A DNA stretch of 64,000 nucleotides, from positions 1-64,000 of the forward strand of contig JAZKJV010006951.1 in assembly GCA_037367405.1 (NCBI GenBank), in the 5' to 3' direction. The position numbers and the translations under genes were made by a program. The notes below the pieces were generated by a model, which was not told where the DNA came from, did not search any database, and saw only the letters and a program-made list of their open reading frames with translations. Below, one piece after another: positions 36,011-49,027 of the stretch (its first letter is position 1; the number at the start of each line of letters is the position of its first letter). This stretch comes from Ottelia alismoides. Its lineage: Eukaryota > Streptophyta > Magnoliopsida > Alismatales > Hydrocharitaceae.

Positions 36011-39000
36011 TGATGAATGCACATTTCATCATCTTTATTCTATCATTTTGGCATAAAAAACCCTGGTAAATGTGTGTACATACCTTTAATTCCAGCATCG
36101 TAGCATCCATGCATGTGTATGTAAATAGTGTATAAAGTACTGTAATTAAAGCCAAAATTATAGAATAAATAAAAGAAAAGAAAAAGAAAAAAATATTGTA
36201 AATATTTTATGACCCACAACACCGAGACCTAGACATCTCGATGAATAGGTCGACAAGGAATAAAGAAGGGGGAGATAAGGGCCGAGATACAATAAAAATT
36301 CCTTACATTTAATTCATTCTTTATTCATTTTGGGACCTATTTTTAGTTCTACTTTTTATACATCATATAAAGAAACTTTGAACATGAAAGTTGTAGATAA
36401 TTAAATAAATAAAATACAATATTTATTTCACCATAAAATAATGTACAGATAAAAAGTTATGATCTAAATAAGATTCCAGAATCCCAACTTCCCAGACCTG
36501 TATCTCCCAAATAAAACTCCAAATGCAGAAAACTCACCTTTAATTGTATATAGTTAAAAATAAGCTATTTAATGGCGGTGTTTTCGCATTTGGCGGAGCT
36601 ACGGTTTGAAAGTTGAGTTTTGGACCCTTTTTGTATACTTATACCGATTAAAATATTCATTTTATTCATTATTTATATAATTTCATATTTTTATAATTTT
36701 GTAAATATTACTTATAATAAATATGTGTATTAAAATCAGAATAAAAGCTTAAAGAAAATACAAAATAAAATACCTGTACATAACATACCTAGGTATAAGA
36801 CCTATACATTTACCTATATAAGTCATACTTATATTTTATTAAGTGTACAAAATACATAAGAAAAATAAAATAAAAATATATTTAAGTGTATAAAAGTATC
36901 CTATAAATTTATAAAATAATAAACAAATATAATAAAATTAAATGTACAAAATAAAAATAAAATATTCAAATATATAGATATATATACCTATAAGGGGTAT
37001 AAAAGGTAACTTGTAAATTTATACCTTATAAAAATAATTAAAAATCATAATAAAATAGTTTATAAAATTATAAACATTTTTTATTTAATAACCTAAAAAT
37101 AATAAAATCATTAACTATTTTAAATTGATTTTACAAATCTTTTTCCAGGGATTTTTCCTGATTGGTCCACGTGGACCAATCAGGAGAAAGTCAAAGTTGA
37201 CCTCGGTCAACTGGTTGTCCTCCCCATGTGCACCTGTCAGAGCATCGTTTGACCTCGATTTCAACAAAATTTTGAGGGCACTCCTTGCACCCTTTCATGC
37301 CGCGCCCTCTACGACTTTTGTTCCTCGATCAATGGGCACCCACGCCCTGATGATATCTCGATCTATGGATCAAGGCAATAGCCGCTGCGACTCGATCTTT
37401 GGAGCATCAGAGCAATATCGTCAAACCCTACAAAATGGACCTCCGACTTCCGAGCCCATTTTGAACCCCTCACTCCAAAGGTTTGTCTCCCTTTTCGTGC
37501 CCCATCGCTTGAGGAAGGTGACAGCTCCCTCTTGAGCGCTTCAGGCCGATCGAGCGAAGCCCGAGGCAGCTCCGATCACCTCCGCCATCTCGCCGGCGTC
37601 GAGGTACTTTCCCTCCGGTCTCCACCGTCGAGGCAACACCCTTCTCCCCTCTTTTCTTTCGCATTTTATCCCTAGCATCATTAGGATCAGTCCCCCATCG
37701 AGATCTTCACATTTTGTTCATCAAATCGAGCCAGACGTCTACCTCGCCGGAGCACGTCTCCGGCCGAGTCCCTTCACGTCGTTTCTCGCCACCATTCCAC
37801 CACCGCGGGATCCAGGCATTTTGCCCTGGGTCCTCTCACTCTTTCTTGCAGGTTCTTGGACTTAAACGAACACCTGGGGGCCATTTTGGTCTTCGTTGGA
37901 GACACTCGAAGCTCCTCCAGCTCCGTCGTCGTCTCCTGCGAACCTCGGCCATCGCCGAGGCTTTTTGGGTCCTCCAGTATTCAGAGGAACACCGCAGGAG
38001 TCTCCAGCCTCCTTTTGAAGCCCAGAAGTTCGCCCGGGAAGGAGCTAGAGCTCGGAGGAAGTCGCCTCGCCGGCGCTCCTCCGCTGTTCTTGCTCCGGTC
38101 TTCGGAGCCGTTGGATCAAGGCGGAGCTCCAGCACGTCCAGTAGCCGTTGGATCTCCTCTCGACTCAACCATCCGATCCACCGAGGAGGATCTAAACAAG
38201 GCCGTCCGAGCGAAGCATCATCGTGCAGCGAGGGCTCGCCACGTGGCAAGGGGGAAGCCCTCAACCGTCGGATCGCGCACGATCCCTTTAGGCATGGGTA
38301 TTTTGCACATTTTCCCTCGCCATTTTTGTCATGTTTATCTAGTCCTCAAACATTCATCTGCCGCTCAAATATTTTTATAATATTTACAGTCAAACCCTCG
38401 CACTTTCTATTTTTGCAAAAAGGTCCTCCGCCACGTCACCTCACATGCCTGTGCGCGTGAGGTAAAGGGTATTTTGCAAGGACCCCCTCGCGGGTTTGCT
38501 TATTTCGGTTCAGTCCAAGGATTTTAATATTATGTGTAATATTTTTGGACAAATTGCATGATTGCCCCAGGAGTTTTGTAATATTGCATCCATACCCCTG
38601 CCAAGTCACGTGTTTCTACACGTGGGCTTGGTAATTTTGCAGTTAAGCCCTTGCAGCTTTGGGTATTGTAATTAACCTAGGAACTTTATTTATTAGTTGT
38701 ATATTTTGTGTGGAAATTGTACTTTGGCCCCTGGATGTTTACTTATTTGCACTTATGCCCTTGCAAGTAGTGTAGTTTCTTGATGTTGTCTCTATTTATT
38801 TCATGCATCAATAAAACCCTAAAAAATCCACAAAAATTAGTTTAAGCTCCTGTTACATTGCTCATTCATGCCATATTTTTGTATTGAATTTTTATTGCAT
38901 TTTCATATTTATTAAAAATAAAAAACATGCATTATTCCTACTGTTTGCATTAGAAAACCCATAAAAATTATAAAACCTTTTTGAAAAATTCCAAAAAAAT

Positions 39001-39846
39001 TATATTTTTCTTGTCTTATCATCTTTTAGTGTCAATCCAAAAACCACTAAAAATTCAAAGTAAAACTCCTAAAAATTAGAAAACCTCTAAAAACTTCAAA
39101 AAAATCTAAAACATCCTAGAAAAATCATAAAAATATAAACTCATTTTCTGTAGTTTCCTTATTTTATTGTCTTTCATTTAAAATTAATTTGGGAAAAATT
39201 TGTCACTTTTTACTATTTTTTATTCCCATTTTGATTTCGGCCAGTAGTGTAGTCCACTGTTTTCTTGTATTTTGTCTTTTAAAAATACCAAAAACATTCA
39301 GAAAAATTCCCCAAAATCACAAAAAAGTATAAATTCATAAAAAGACCAAAAACATTTATTTCCCTGATTTTTGAGCATTTTCCCTTATTTTTATAAATAC
39401 CTTATCCTCTATTTCCCTATATTGTATATTTTTTTCTATTATTGAAAAAGAAAATATAAAAATATAAAATATAAAAAGAAAAGATAAAATCAGAAAATTA
39501 AAAATCAAAATACAAAATATAAAATTAAAAATTAAATAAAAAATTAAAAATTAAAAACCCACAAAACATTGGCATACTTGTAGACATTGATCACACATCA
39601 CAATTTTTGTGCACTCTTGCTTGATCTATCATGTTTGCTCCCTGAGCGACACTCTACACATACTTGCACTATACACTTTATTGTAGAGTTAAAAATAAAT
39701 TTGACTCCACATTTGTCTTTTATTGTTTGATTTATATATTGTGGGTTCATTGTTGATTAAATCCGGATTTCTTAGCGGTCACCGCAGTGACTTCTGTGTT
39801 CCCGCCTTGTGTGGAATACACGATCGCAAGATTTTTGGGTTTATTA
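36011..39846 (+). mobile_element. Nested Athila-like solo LTR (copy 2), 3836 bp
   Basis: Counterpart of 15741-19581, starting TGATGAATGC. GTAGC flanks it at 36006-36010 and 39847-39851. Its terminal CA has decayed to TA in this copy. The palindrome is at 37156-37185, and the GAACTCAGGGAGC motif has lost two bases (GCTCCCTGAGCGAC, about 39640). Confidence 0.88.
37156..37212. promoter_or_regulatory. 30-bp palindrome with G-box and CCAAT boxes (copy 2)
   Basis: Identical to copy 1: the palindrome (37156-37185) is still perfect, and the TTGACC inverted repeat follows at 37195-37212. Retention is expected if the duplication is recent, so it is not proof of function. Confidence 0.6.
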
Positions 39847-39851
39847 GTAGC

Positions 39852-41380
39852 CAAGTCATCCGCTGCAAGCTTACAAAAATTTGATTTTGAAGCTATTATT
39901 ATTATTATTATTATTATTTCATTTTCTTTTTTTATCCTTGTATATACACTCTGACAGGAATTTTACTTTTCAATTAGCCTGTCCACTTTTGGAGATTCTA
40001 TATTTTTTCCTTCTTTTTTTTTGAAAATATATACAATGTGCAACATGTATATAAGGAGTTTTTCCTCTTGATCCAGTAGACTATCCCTCTTTTGAAGCAT
40101 TATTGCAACCCTACAACATCTTGTCTTTAGACCTCAAATCGCTAGATCAGGTTGATACGCACTTCCCTCCCTAGAGGAAGACGAGAGGTTCCGCCTAGAT
40201 GTACTACCCTCGTATGCTACCCCAAGCCAAAAGATTCTACCTCCTCACCACCTTCTCCATGAAGAGCTACGTGTAGAGTGTTTGACCAAGATAAGCCACA
40301 GTATGAAAGAAATGCATGTGTTGTTAAATATTCTACTTAGACTACTCAAGATGACATGTGAACATAGTCTCATGGAGTCAAAGAATTAAGTCATTAGGAC
40401 CTGAAAAGTCATAACTACAGTTCTAATAAGGTTCCTCTGAAACTAAGTGGATTAAGGTCCAACTAAGCTCCATTCTTCAATTTTATTCCAAACTTAGTTT
40501 AAATGTCAATACTATTCTGAAAAATGCACATGAAAATGCAAGAAAATATGTACAATGCAAAGAAAAGAAAGCAACATTTTTTGAAAAATTTTCTAGTTTT
40601 GAATTTTTCATGGAATTTTGTAAAATGATGCACATGTGAAAAGAAAGAGTTTTTTGTAGTATGCAAATTTTTATAGACTTTTGGTTTTATAATTTTTAGG
40701 GATTTTTAAGGGAAAAGGGATTAATAAAATATATAGAAGTGTTTATATATATATTTGTATTTTTTTGTTTATTTTTTGTATTTTTTGTTGTCTTGGTTTT
40801 TTCTTTTTTTCTTTGTTTGTTTTTGTTTGTTTTATTTGTTTTTTGTTGTTTTGTTGTTTTTTTGGAGACCAAAGTCTATATACACATGTGGATTTTACGA
40901 ATTTATATATACATATCCCAAAATAATCATATTAAAAGCACGAGTTATGTCTAAAGTATATATAGAATATATACGACACACCGCTATACTTAGCTCGAAC
41001 TATGTCCTCATAGTGATCAGAGAGCGGCAAAGAAAGACATAACTCGTGCTAAGTATAGAAAAGTGAAAAGACTCCTATGCTACAACGACTCAAAGAAAAG
41101 ATAAAAAGAAGAGAAGTCGGTGATCACCCGTATACTTAGGATCAAGTAATCCTAAGTAGAGTAGATTGTACAAAAGGGAAAACCCGATGAAGAGAATGTA
41201 CGGACTCAACGGAAAAACACAAACAAAAAAAATGATATGAACAACATCACTCCCCCTATACTTAGGGTAGAGTATCCTTAAGTATAGGCAACAACAAGAG
41301 TGATGAACACAATGAATATGAAAAACACAAACCCTTCACCCCCTTCACTTAGGATAAAGAACATCCTAAGTATAGCATAT
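39852..41380. repeat. Athila 3' region with the hairpin array (copy 2)
   Basis: Counterpart of 19587-21110. Hairpins are at 40937-40952 with 41035-41050, 41133-41142 with 41149-41158, 41255-41288, and 41347-41371. Stems are unchanged relative to copy 1. The T-rich tract near 40755-40865 differs in length. Confidence 0.7.
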
Positions 41381-41485
41381 ATACACATGGAAAAGGGGTG
41401 AACGATAAAACAAGAGAAGGAAGAATGAAACAAAAGGATATACAAGAGGTAGTCAACTCATGTATCAGACGCAGAAGATGGAATC

Positions 41486-42790
41486 AAAAAATCATCATCT
41501 GATACCACATATATAGAATCAACGATGGATATCATGATCTAGATATGGCTTTAGCAACTGTTCGTTCAAAACAAATGGTTGTGCGTTAGATGACAACCTA
41601 GATATGACAATACTCCCATTGTCACACACAGCTCTCATGATGAATGATCCTGACCATTTGCTTTTCAATTTTCCTGGAAATAGTTTCAACTTAGCATTAA
41701 ATAACCAAACTTTCTGATCAAGAGATAAAGTCTTCCCTCGAATGTGTTTATCACGCCAACGCTTGACTTCCTCCTTATACGTGAGTGTGTTATCATATGT
41801 AAAGTCTCAAAATTCCAGTAATCTATTCAAATACAACTTCCTTGTTCTTTCCTGCCTTCTCATAATCAAGATTGCATACACACAGTTCCCATAAAGATTT
41901 GTGAATTAATTCTACTAACAAGTGGCAAGGCTTTCCATACACCAATTTGTAGGGAGACATACCCAAAGGAGACTTGTACACCGTCCGATAAGCCCATAGA
42001 ATTGAATCAAGCATCTAGAACCGGTTCTTCATATCTAAACGTACAAGTTTTTGTAATAACATCTTGATATCCCTATTCGAAATTTCTGCCAAGCTATTAG
42101 TCTGAGCGTGGTAAGGAGACTCAACTCTGTGGTCAATGGCATACTCCTTCACAAGCTTCTTTACTTCTCTATTAATGAAAAATGGCTTCCCCCATCTAAA
42201 ATCAGTATTTTGGGAATCCCAAACTGTGTAATAATGTTGTCCTTGAGAAAGGAACACACTGTACGACTATCTGTGGCTCGGGTGGAGATAGCTTCCACCC
42301 ATCGACTAATATAATCCACAACGAGCAGGATGTACTGAAATCCCTGACTGACAGGAAATGAGCCCATGAAGTCTATGCCCCAAGCATCAAAAGCATCAGA
42401 AATATGTATATATCTTAGGGGCATGGTATCTTTGGAACCAACAGTTCCTCCCATTTTCTACAGTCAGTACAATGTGTAGTATCCTTAAACAATGTGGGCC
42501 ACCATAGGTCACTTTGTAAAACCTTTGCTGCCGTGCATTTCCCCGAATGATGCCCACCGGATTCTAATTTGTTACAGTGCTCAAGTACACTGGTGTATTC
42601 CTCCTGAGGAATGCACCTTCTCCAGATACAATCTGCACCCTCATGAAATAAGTACGGATCCTCCCACTGGTAATAATGAATTTCTGACAGAAATCTATCT
42701 ACCTTGTACTTCGGACAATCTTGTGGAACTTTCTTGGAGACAAGATAGTTCACAATATCAACTTACCATGGGAGTGAGTCCACAGACAAA
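41486..42790 (-). pseudogene. Athila integrase, decayed
   Basis: Minus strand: the N-terminal zinc region 42753-42415 (CNKLESGGHHSGKCTAAKV, DCRKWEEL), the core 42454-42161 (GIDFMGSF, ISRWVEAI, DGGSHF), then after a frameshift near 42180 the rest of the core (42257-42015, with LAEISNRDIK holding the expected catalytic Glu), YKSPLGMSPYKLVYGK (42014-41823) and the C-terminal RWHDKHI and KLFPGKL segment. A TGA at 41807-41809 (EF*DF) replaces CGA of copy 1, a CpG change after the duplication. Integrase would insert the element's DNA into the genome; this one cannot be made. Confidence 0.9.
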
Positions 42791-42829
42791 ATGGCCTCAT
42801 CTGGAAAGGTTTCAGAAATAGGGATCATG

Positions 42830-43377
42830 TTCTGCTCAGGGGTCTCTACATCCGTGATACGGGAAAGGTGATCCGCCACAACATTTTTCACTCCAGGTTT
42901 ATCTCAAATTTCTAAATCAAATTCCTAGAGAAGAAGGATACATCTGATAAGGCGTGGTTTGGCATCCTTTTTGCCTGCAAGTATCGTATGGGTGTGTGAT
43001 ATGTGTATAAAATAACGTGGGAACCAATGAGGTAGGATCTGAACTTCTTTAGACTAAACAAAACTGCTAACATCTCCTTCTCTATAACTATATAATTTCA
43101 TTGTGCTTCATCCATAGTCTTGCTATCATAGTGTATAGCAAATGGTATCCCATTCCTTCTCTATCCTAAAACAACCCCAACTATGAAATCTGAGGCGTCC
43201 GTCATGATCTCTAAAGGAAGAGACCAATCTGGTGGCTATAAGACAGGAGCACTAGTAACCATCTCTTTCATTTGATTGAATGCAAGGAGGACTTTCTCAT
43301 CGACAACAAACTCACTCTCCTTACACAGAAGCTCAGTCAAAGGTCTGGCGATCTTGTTGAAGTCCTTTATGAATCGC
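42830..43377 (-). pseudogene. Athila RNase H, decayed
   Basis: The minus-strand translation gives LEIMTDASDFIVGVVLG, then [51 protein letters not shown] and VVADHLSRITD in family order, with several in-frame stops (after VVLG, DEAQ, ILLL and FDLEI). The Asp of DASDF and the Glu of EKEMLAV are catalytic positions of the family. It would degrade the RNA strand of the RNA-DNA hybrid during reverse transcription. Confidence 0.85.
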
Positions 43378-44100
43378 TTATAATCCTATGTGTCCCACAA
43401 ATGACCTCAACTGCTTCAAATTATGCGATTGCTCTAACATGGAAATCACATCAATCTTAGCCAGGTCATCCTCCATACGATGTTTGGAGATGACATGACC
43501 CAATACAATCCCATTAGTCACCATAAAGTGACTCTTCTCCCACGAGAGAACTAGGTTTACCTTACAACAATTTTGAAAAACTCGGTCTAACTGAGCAAGA
43601 GACGTGTCAAAACTATCCTCGTAGACTGAGAAATCATCCATGAAGACCTCAAGGAAACTATCCACCATGCCTGTAAAAACGACCAACATACACCTCTGGA
43701 ATTTAGCGGGGGCATTACACAATCCAAAGGGCATCCGTCTAAAGGCGTAGGTGACAAACGGACAAGTGAAAGTAGTTTTCTCCTGATCCTCAGGAGCGAT
43801 AGCAATTTGTTTGTATCCCGAGTACACATACAAGAAGTAAAAGAACTCTTTCCCTATAATCCTCTCAGTAATTTGATCAATAAAGGGCAGTGGGAAGTGA
43901 TCCATCTTGGAAGCTGAGTTCCAGGCATCGACAATCTACACAGACATGCCATGAAGTAGGTACCCAGGTCGGAATCTCCTTACAACAGTCATTCTTTACG
44001 ATAGTAATTCCGGATTTCTTCGGGACCACATATAAAGGGTTTAACCACTTGGAATCCGAAATGGGATATATAAAACGAGAATCTCACCATTTTCTGATCT
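43378..44100 (-). pseudogene. Athila reverse transcriptase, decayed
   Basis: The 175-codon frame 43905-43378 carries MDHFPLPFIDQITERI, SGYKQIAIAPEDQEKTTF, FRRMPFGLCNAPAKFQRCM and an intact-looking catalytic FMDD (43633-43644), then GIVLGHVISK. Upstream, YPISDSKWLNPLYVVPKKSG and CVD are in another frame, so a frameshift lies near 43930, and a stop follows KEIRKW. Family elements read through here in one frame. Confidence 0.92.
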
Positions 44101-44841
44101 CCTTCATGACAACCTCCCTATGATTTGGATTTTGACAATGGTGACATTCACGGGAAGGTTTACAGTCATCCTCTAGGTAGATATGATGTGAGCATAAAGC
44201 TGGATTAATCCCACGGTGATCTGAGATATTCCATCCTATGGCCTTGCGGTTTCTCTCAAGAACCTCTAGCACACAAGATTCTTGTTCAGCGATCAACTGT
44301 GAGCTGAGGATGATCGGAAAAATTTGGAGGGGTCCCGTAAGGAAGGCATATTTCAACATTGATGGTAAAACCTTGAGCTCAGGTGGGGTCTGAATCATCT
44401 CTATAATAACCTCTACTACCGTACTAGTAGATGGTGTATGATATGTACTCTGTGGACCGTCCACCTTGGCTACTAACAGCTCAACAAGTAAAATCTATGA
44501 TAGATCTGCAATGAATGATATCTGCTCAGAAAGGAGGGTCTCATTAGGGTGTTCAGCTTTCTTTTCAATTAACGGCTATGATATCTCGACAATGATCTCA
44601 GAAAGATGTCTCTCATATGTGCATAACTCAGGAAATTCAACAAATGGCTCAGATATTTGTACCTCAGAACTCTCGGAAGGAGGCATACCATCAGTAATCT
44701 CAGAAAAGTATATCAAAGGAATATCATAGGTTCCTCAAAAAACTCTGATTGATCCTAAAAAATCAGTTCAAACTACCCATCAACAACTAGCTCAATTAGA
44801 CCATCAAGAGAACTCATGTCGACCGTGCTCTCTAAAAAGTC
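44101..44841 (-). pseudogene. Athila pol segment between protease and reverse transcriptase
   Basis: 44464-44084 encodes the conserved pre-RT part (ELKVLPSMLKYAF, AIGWNISDHRGINPALCSHH, DDCKPSRE). From 44465 to 44841 the minus strand is acidic (EISEP and ELSEI repeats) with stops; this linker is poorly conserved in the clade. The duplication breakpoint at 44857 lies just before it. Confidence 0.75.
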
Positions 44842-45425
44842 CTATTGGGACATGAACTCCTGGGTATCTATGAAATCGGTGTAAAGATCTGTCTCTTGGA
44901 ATTTAGAAGGAAAATCACAGTCATCTAGCTCTGATATAACTTTCTCTATCTCAACTGTTGTATGAAGCGATGATAGTCTAGGATCAGAGATCATCTCAAT
45001 CTTCACCTTGTCATTGCGAGAGTGAAAGATGATCTCTCCAGTACCATAATCAACTGCTGCTTTGGCCGTTCGGAGGAGCGGTTGACCTAGTATGATTGGG
45101 GTATGGAGTAACGGTGTAGGTGTGTCCATATCCATGACAACAAAATCAACAGGGAATTTCATTCCCTGCACCGTTACAATAACATCCTCTAAAATGCCTC
45201 TTGGCCTCTTAATCGATCTATCACCAAACTGAAGGATCATCCTGATTGTTTTAAGAGGCCCTAACTAAAATTCAGTTAGTAAATAGGAAGGTATGAAATT
45301 AATGGAGGAACCGTTATCGAGAAGAGTACGATCAAATTCCTGATCAAAGATATGACAACGAATGTGAGGTGCTCCCTTGCCTTTCTTTTTAGGCAGGAGA
45401 TTACTGATGGCATGAACTATGGCCA
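44842..45425 (-). pseudogene. Athila aspartic protease, with one stop
   Basis: The minus strand reads FDRTLLDNGSSINFIPSYL (about 45345-45289), where DNGSS stands at the D-[ST]-G-[AS] active site with Asn in place of Ser/Thr. A TAG follows at TEF*LG (about 45267), then MILQFGDRSIKRPRGILEDV, DFVVMDMD, IILGQPLLRTAKAAVDYGTGE in one frame to 44842. Order and spacing fit the Athila protease. It would cut the Gag-Pol polyprotein. Confidence 0.85.
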
Positions 45426-46970
45426 TGGTCAAGATGTGTTTCTCTGTTTCCTTTCATCTGTTCTTCCTTGGTTGACGCTTTTATGTACATGCCTCTTTCA
45501 TTCCCTTTTTTTTCTGTAGGCATGTATTCCATGGATTTAAGAAGTGGCATCTTTAAAAAATGTTCTGTAAGATCTCAACCAGTCCGAGATCAGATAGGGT
45601 TGTTTTTAATTTTTGATTTTTTTATGATCTAAGAGGAGAAGAAAATGTCATGGAATCAGAATAAACATGCAAACATTAATTTCCATTATTCAAAGTAGAA
45701 TCCTCATGTACAGAGTGTTTCCCAAATTAGGTGAAGGAAAAATAGAATCTGAAATAGAACAGGATGCTGCTGATGGAGAAGAGGAAGAATCTGCGACTGG
45801 TATATTCTCCCTTGCTGATGGTGATCTACATCTGCCTGGTGAAGGCGATGAAACTCCAGACTTGGGTACTGCTACACTGGGTCTCTCAATTGCTGGTGAA
45901 GGAGATGGTGTAGAAGATGATGCTCTCTCAATGATTCGATCTCCCAACCCCAACTGGTGCGTAGGCAACTGCAATCTCCTACCGCTCCTGAGATGAATGG
46001 TGTTAGATAAACATGTAAAATCAAGGGGCATACCTATCTCAGGGGTGGGTAGGCTATTGACTACCTGCTCATTGCATTTAAAGTTGTTGGGGTTAGCTTC
46101 GACCTGTGCTGGAATCAGTGTCTTGGTGGTGGTCAAGTCGTCAATCCGCTGAGTCAGTTCGTTCATGTTCTTCATGAGCAATGCAAGTTAGTCCAGGGCC
46201 GGGTTGACTGAAGGGGCCTCAGGTTGCTCATTGACTGGTTGTCGTTGAGATTGATAATACGAAGGCCGTTGGAAACCATACAGATTCTGATAATGAGGAG
46301 GAGGAGGATATTGTCCATAATATGCAGTCTCCTGCTGGTTAGGATGGGGAAAATACATAAACTGCTGTTGTGGTTGGCCTTGTCTCCAGTTTTGGAACTG
46401 TGGTGGAGACTTATAGTGTGACTGGAACTGCTGGTGCTAGTACTACTATTGTCTACCTCCCTGAAACTGCTGGGCGGGTCGCTGACCCTACTATGAACCC
46501 ATCTGGCCTTGCCCTGACGGACACGGCTGATCGAACCAGATACCGTTCATCTCCGGAATGAGAGGTGGAGGTGGAGATAACTACTCAGGAATGTAGGCTA
46601 CTTCCTGTTGGTATGGAACTATCTGATGTGAATGCTGCTGAACCTGATCAAGTGTCTGCACGTAGTAGACATGTTGAACTATGGATGGTACTCTGCTACT
46701 CTGTTGGGTGGAAGAAGTTTGCTCCCTAGTAGAGTTATTGGCTGCTGCACTCATACTGTGAACTGCATTGATCTTACATATATGAAGCTTCAGGCACTTT
46801 GTTATCTCATCCAACTTATCCAGATTTTTCGTTCTCTGCTCAATCACTTGAAGCTTCTCAAGCTCCTTAATAATGTCCACTTTGGATAGGTGGTTTCCAA
46901 TGATGGTCAGATCAGAACTGTCCACCCTATCTACTTCTTGTGATGCCATCATATTGACAACCTTGTGGGG
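45426..46970 (-). pseudogene. Athila gag C-terminal part, decayed
   Basis: Minus-strand frames 46952-46581 (LEKLQVIEQRTKNLDKLDE), then a Gln/Tyr/Pro-rich stretch with stops (46560-46220, QETAYYGQYPPPPHY), then 46181-45690 (MKNMNELTQRIDDLTTTKT; Ser/Pro-rich tail). This resembles the Q-rich region and coiled-coil segment that follow capsid in Athila gag. No zinc knuckle is visible. 45426-45680 shows no conserved domain. Confidence 0.65.
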
Positions 46971-46972
46971 TA

Positions 46973-47872
46973 CTACAGGGGAGTGATGGGGTGCTTCTGA
47001 AAAGCACGTGAAGAAGAAAGAGCTGCTGAACTCTCTGCCATCTCCTCAAAAATTTGATAAAGGACATCCTCGTTCTTGTTGAAGTGGCTCCCCCCACAAG
47101 CGGCATCTACCGGCTTCTGATTCTCTATGCTTAAACCCCCAAAGAAATTGTGCACAAGGTTGGTCTTTGGAATATCATGATGGGTTCCACAAATGCGATC
47201 GAACTGTTGGAGGTGTATATAAGGTTCTTCATTAATATTTCCATGGAATATTGGGAGAAGAGGTAAAATAGTAGGCTTAAGCTCGAAATGCCCATGAATC
47301 ACAAGCATTTGTATCCAATAATTTGTTTGTCCTACCCCTAGATTATTAGCATCCTTTAATGTAGGCTTAGCCCAAGGTTCTATGTTAAGGTCTTCTCCCC
47401 CATTCCCACCTACAGGGTTTCCGTTATCCTCTTCTCTCCTATCTTCTCTTTCTTGTCTCATATCGAGGATCATATCTCTTAATGTGGTCTGAAAATTAGC
47501 CTACTCTGTTAACTGGGCTTGAATTGATTAAATGGAGTCTAACTTGGTGCTGTTGATCTCGCTCTGCTCCGACATGGTTCCCTTTCCCTTTGTTGGCATC
47601 AAGTATCTGATGTCTGACTCTGAAAATGTGCATGACACTCGATCAATGCTAAAAAATGATGGAACCTCATACACTAATTCGAGATTAAAGACAATCTCAA
47701 ACAGTGGATCGATGGATGTTGTGAAGGGTGAGGCGGAGAAAGAGGAATATTTGGGAAGTGAGTCTCCCCGAATAGAAGGTGAATGGTTTAGAGTGTAGAA
47801 TGAGTTTGCAAAGCCCAGACGAGAAATACTCCGATCCGACATCTTCGAAATCAATAGTTGTCCCAATCTCAC
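46973..47872 (-). pseudogene. gag: Athila gag N-terminal and capsid part, with an internal deletion
   Basis: One minus-strand frame runs from 47872 to 46973 through two stops (near 47525 and 47507). A likely start is MPTKGKGT near 47602, followed by a charged helical segment (DMRQEREDRREED) and the capsid phrases FELKPTILPLLP, FHGNINEEPYIHLQQFDRI and FFGGLSIENQKPVDAACGG. In the family about 80-100 residues separate the HLxxFxxIC and FxNGLS motifs; here they are 15-20 residues apart, so the middle of capsid (around 47165-47185) has been deleted in frame. A particle could not assemble. Confidence 0.8.
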
Positions 47873-49027
47873 AACTAGTTTTTCCCAGTCAATATGGGTG
47901 CAGATCGTTTACCGACTACCCGATCTGCCCAATCTGCTAAGGAAGTCCCAGACCGATTATCGGATACCTAGTGAAATCCTCACTGGAGAACAACTAATTA
48001 CAAGATTGTAGTCTAAAGAGAGTTTGGGCGTAGCTCTATCCTAGTGTGCGGGTCGTTCTCTCGTTGCAAACAAATTAAATAATGAGGGGTTACTCTCCTC
48101 AAAAGAATGATGTTTCCTTACGTTTATTTTAGGAACGAGTTTTCTTTAGCAGTCCCGAACTTTAGGCATTTGTCACTTGGTTTGAATATTTTCAATAAAT
48201 CTCCTACCGAGTGTCCAATTTCCTTTTTAACTTATGTGAGTGAAATCAAGGAAGGAGATCAGAATGCCAAAACGCAGTTAAAAACAATGATGCATGCAAA
48301 GGTTAGAGATGCGTACCTTGTCGCCAACACTCTAGATGCAAAATGATCCGCGTAAAATTTAAATACAAAAAAATAGACTAACCTATATGATGCAATCGAA
48401 CCGTCCTAACAATAGCTTTTGTTAACGGGCAAGAACCAATTAAATTTGACTAAGTCCAATTATGCTCTATTCTATAGGTACATAATTTCTTATTTAGGGT
48501 GTCTGGGCCTAATTAATTACCTGGCTCAAGTAAATTAAACAAAGAAATCAATAGGTAGCTCACAAAATCTGCATGAAACAAAGAAAAATACGGCGATGTA
48601 AACAAAACCGGTGTGGTCCCCCAAGTGCACTGGCACTTGGCGAAACACACCCCGCAACAAATGGATGTTATTTTACAAGACTTTAAATGCTAAACTAAAT
48701 AAAAAACTATCTATGCTCCAAATGATGGTCTTTCTCAAAATCTTCTTTTCTTCCTCCTATGCTCTCTTGCGGCTTTGAGATGAATCGAGCCGCCTCTGCT
48801 TCGCTTGGGTGCTTCGACTCTCCTAGGACCGCCTCCTTCGCTCCGCGGACCCTCACAAGAAAAAGGAATGAAAGGATGTGTAAGAAACACAATTATAAAA
48901 TACAAGCAGGAAAAGTGAAATAGAAACAATGAATATGAACGATGGAATAATTGTGGAAAAATATAAACAATTATTTACAACCAAGAATAGTAGGTCAAAA
49001 GAGAAACCTAACTACCCTCGCCGTGCC
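47873..49027 (-). other. Athila 5' leader
   Basis: About 1.15 kb between primer site and gag without a convincing frame. It contains the hairpin CCAAGTGC-ACTG-GCACTTGG (48621-48640), whose self-complementary loop region could serve RNA dimerisation or packaging (inference). A short GC-rich Arg/Ser-rich patch lies at 48770-48860. Confidence 0.55.

Larger units (their letters stand above)
24590..44857. repeat. Tandem segmental duplication, copy 2 (about 20,268 bp)
   Basis: Colinear with 4300-24589. Beyond 44857 the sequence continues naturally into Athila protease and gag, so copy 2 carries the original right flank while copy 1 carries the original left flank. The offset is 20,290 at the start and 20,268 at the end because of small indels. 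Confidence 0.95.

Noticed and set aside
37847..37853. CTTGCAG splice-acceptor-like sites suggesting an intron in the GC-rich LTR
   Set aside because: No matching donor and no coding potential with a recognisable product; could matter only if transcripts were found.
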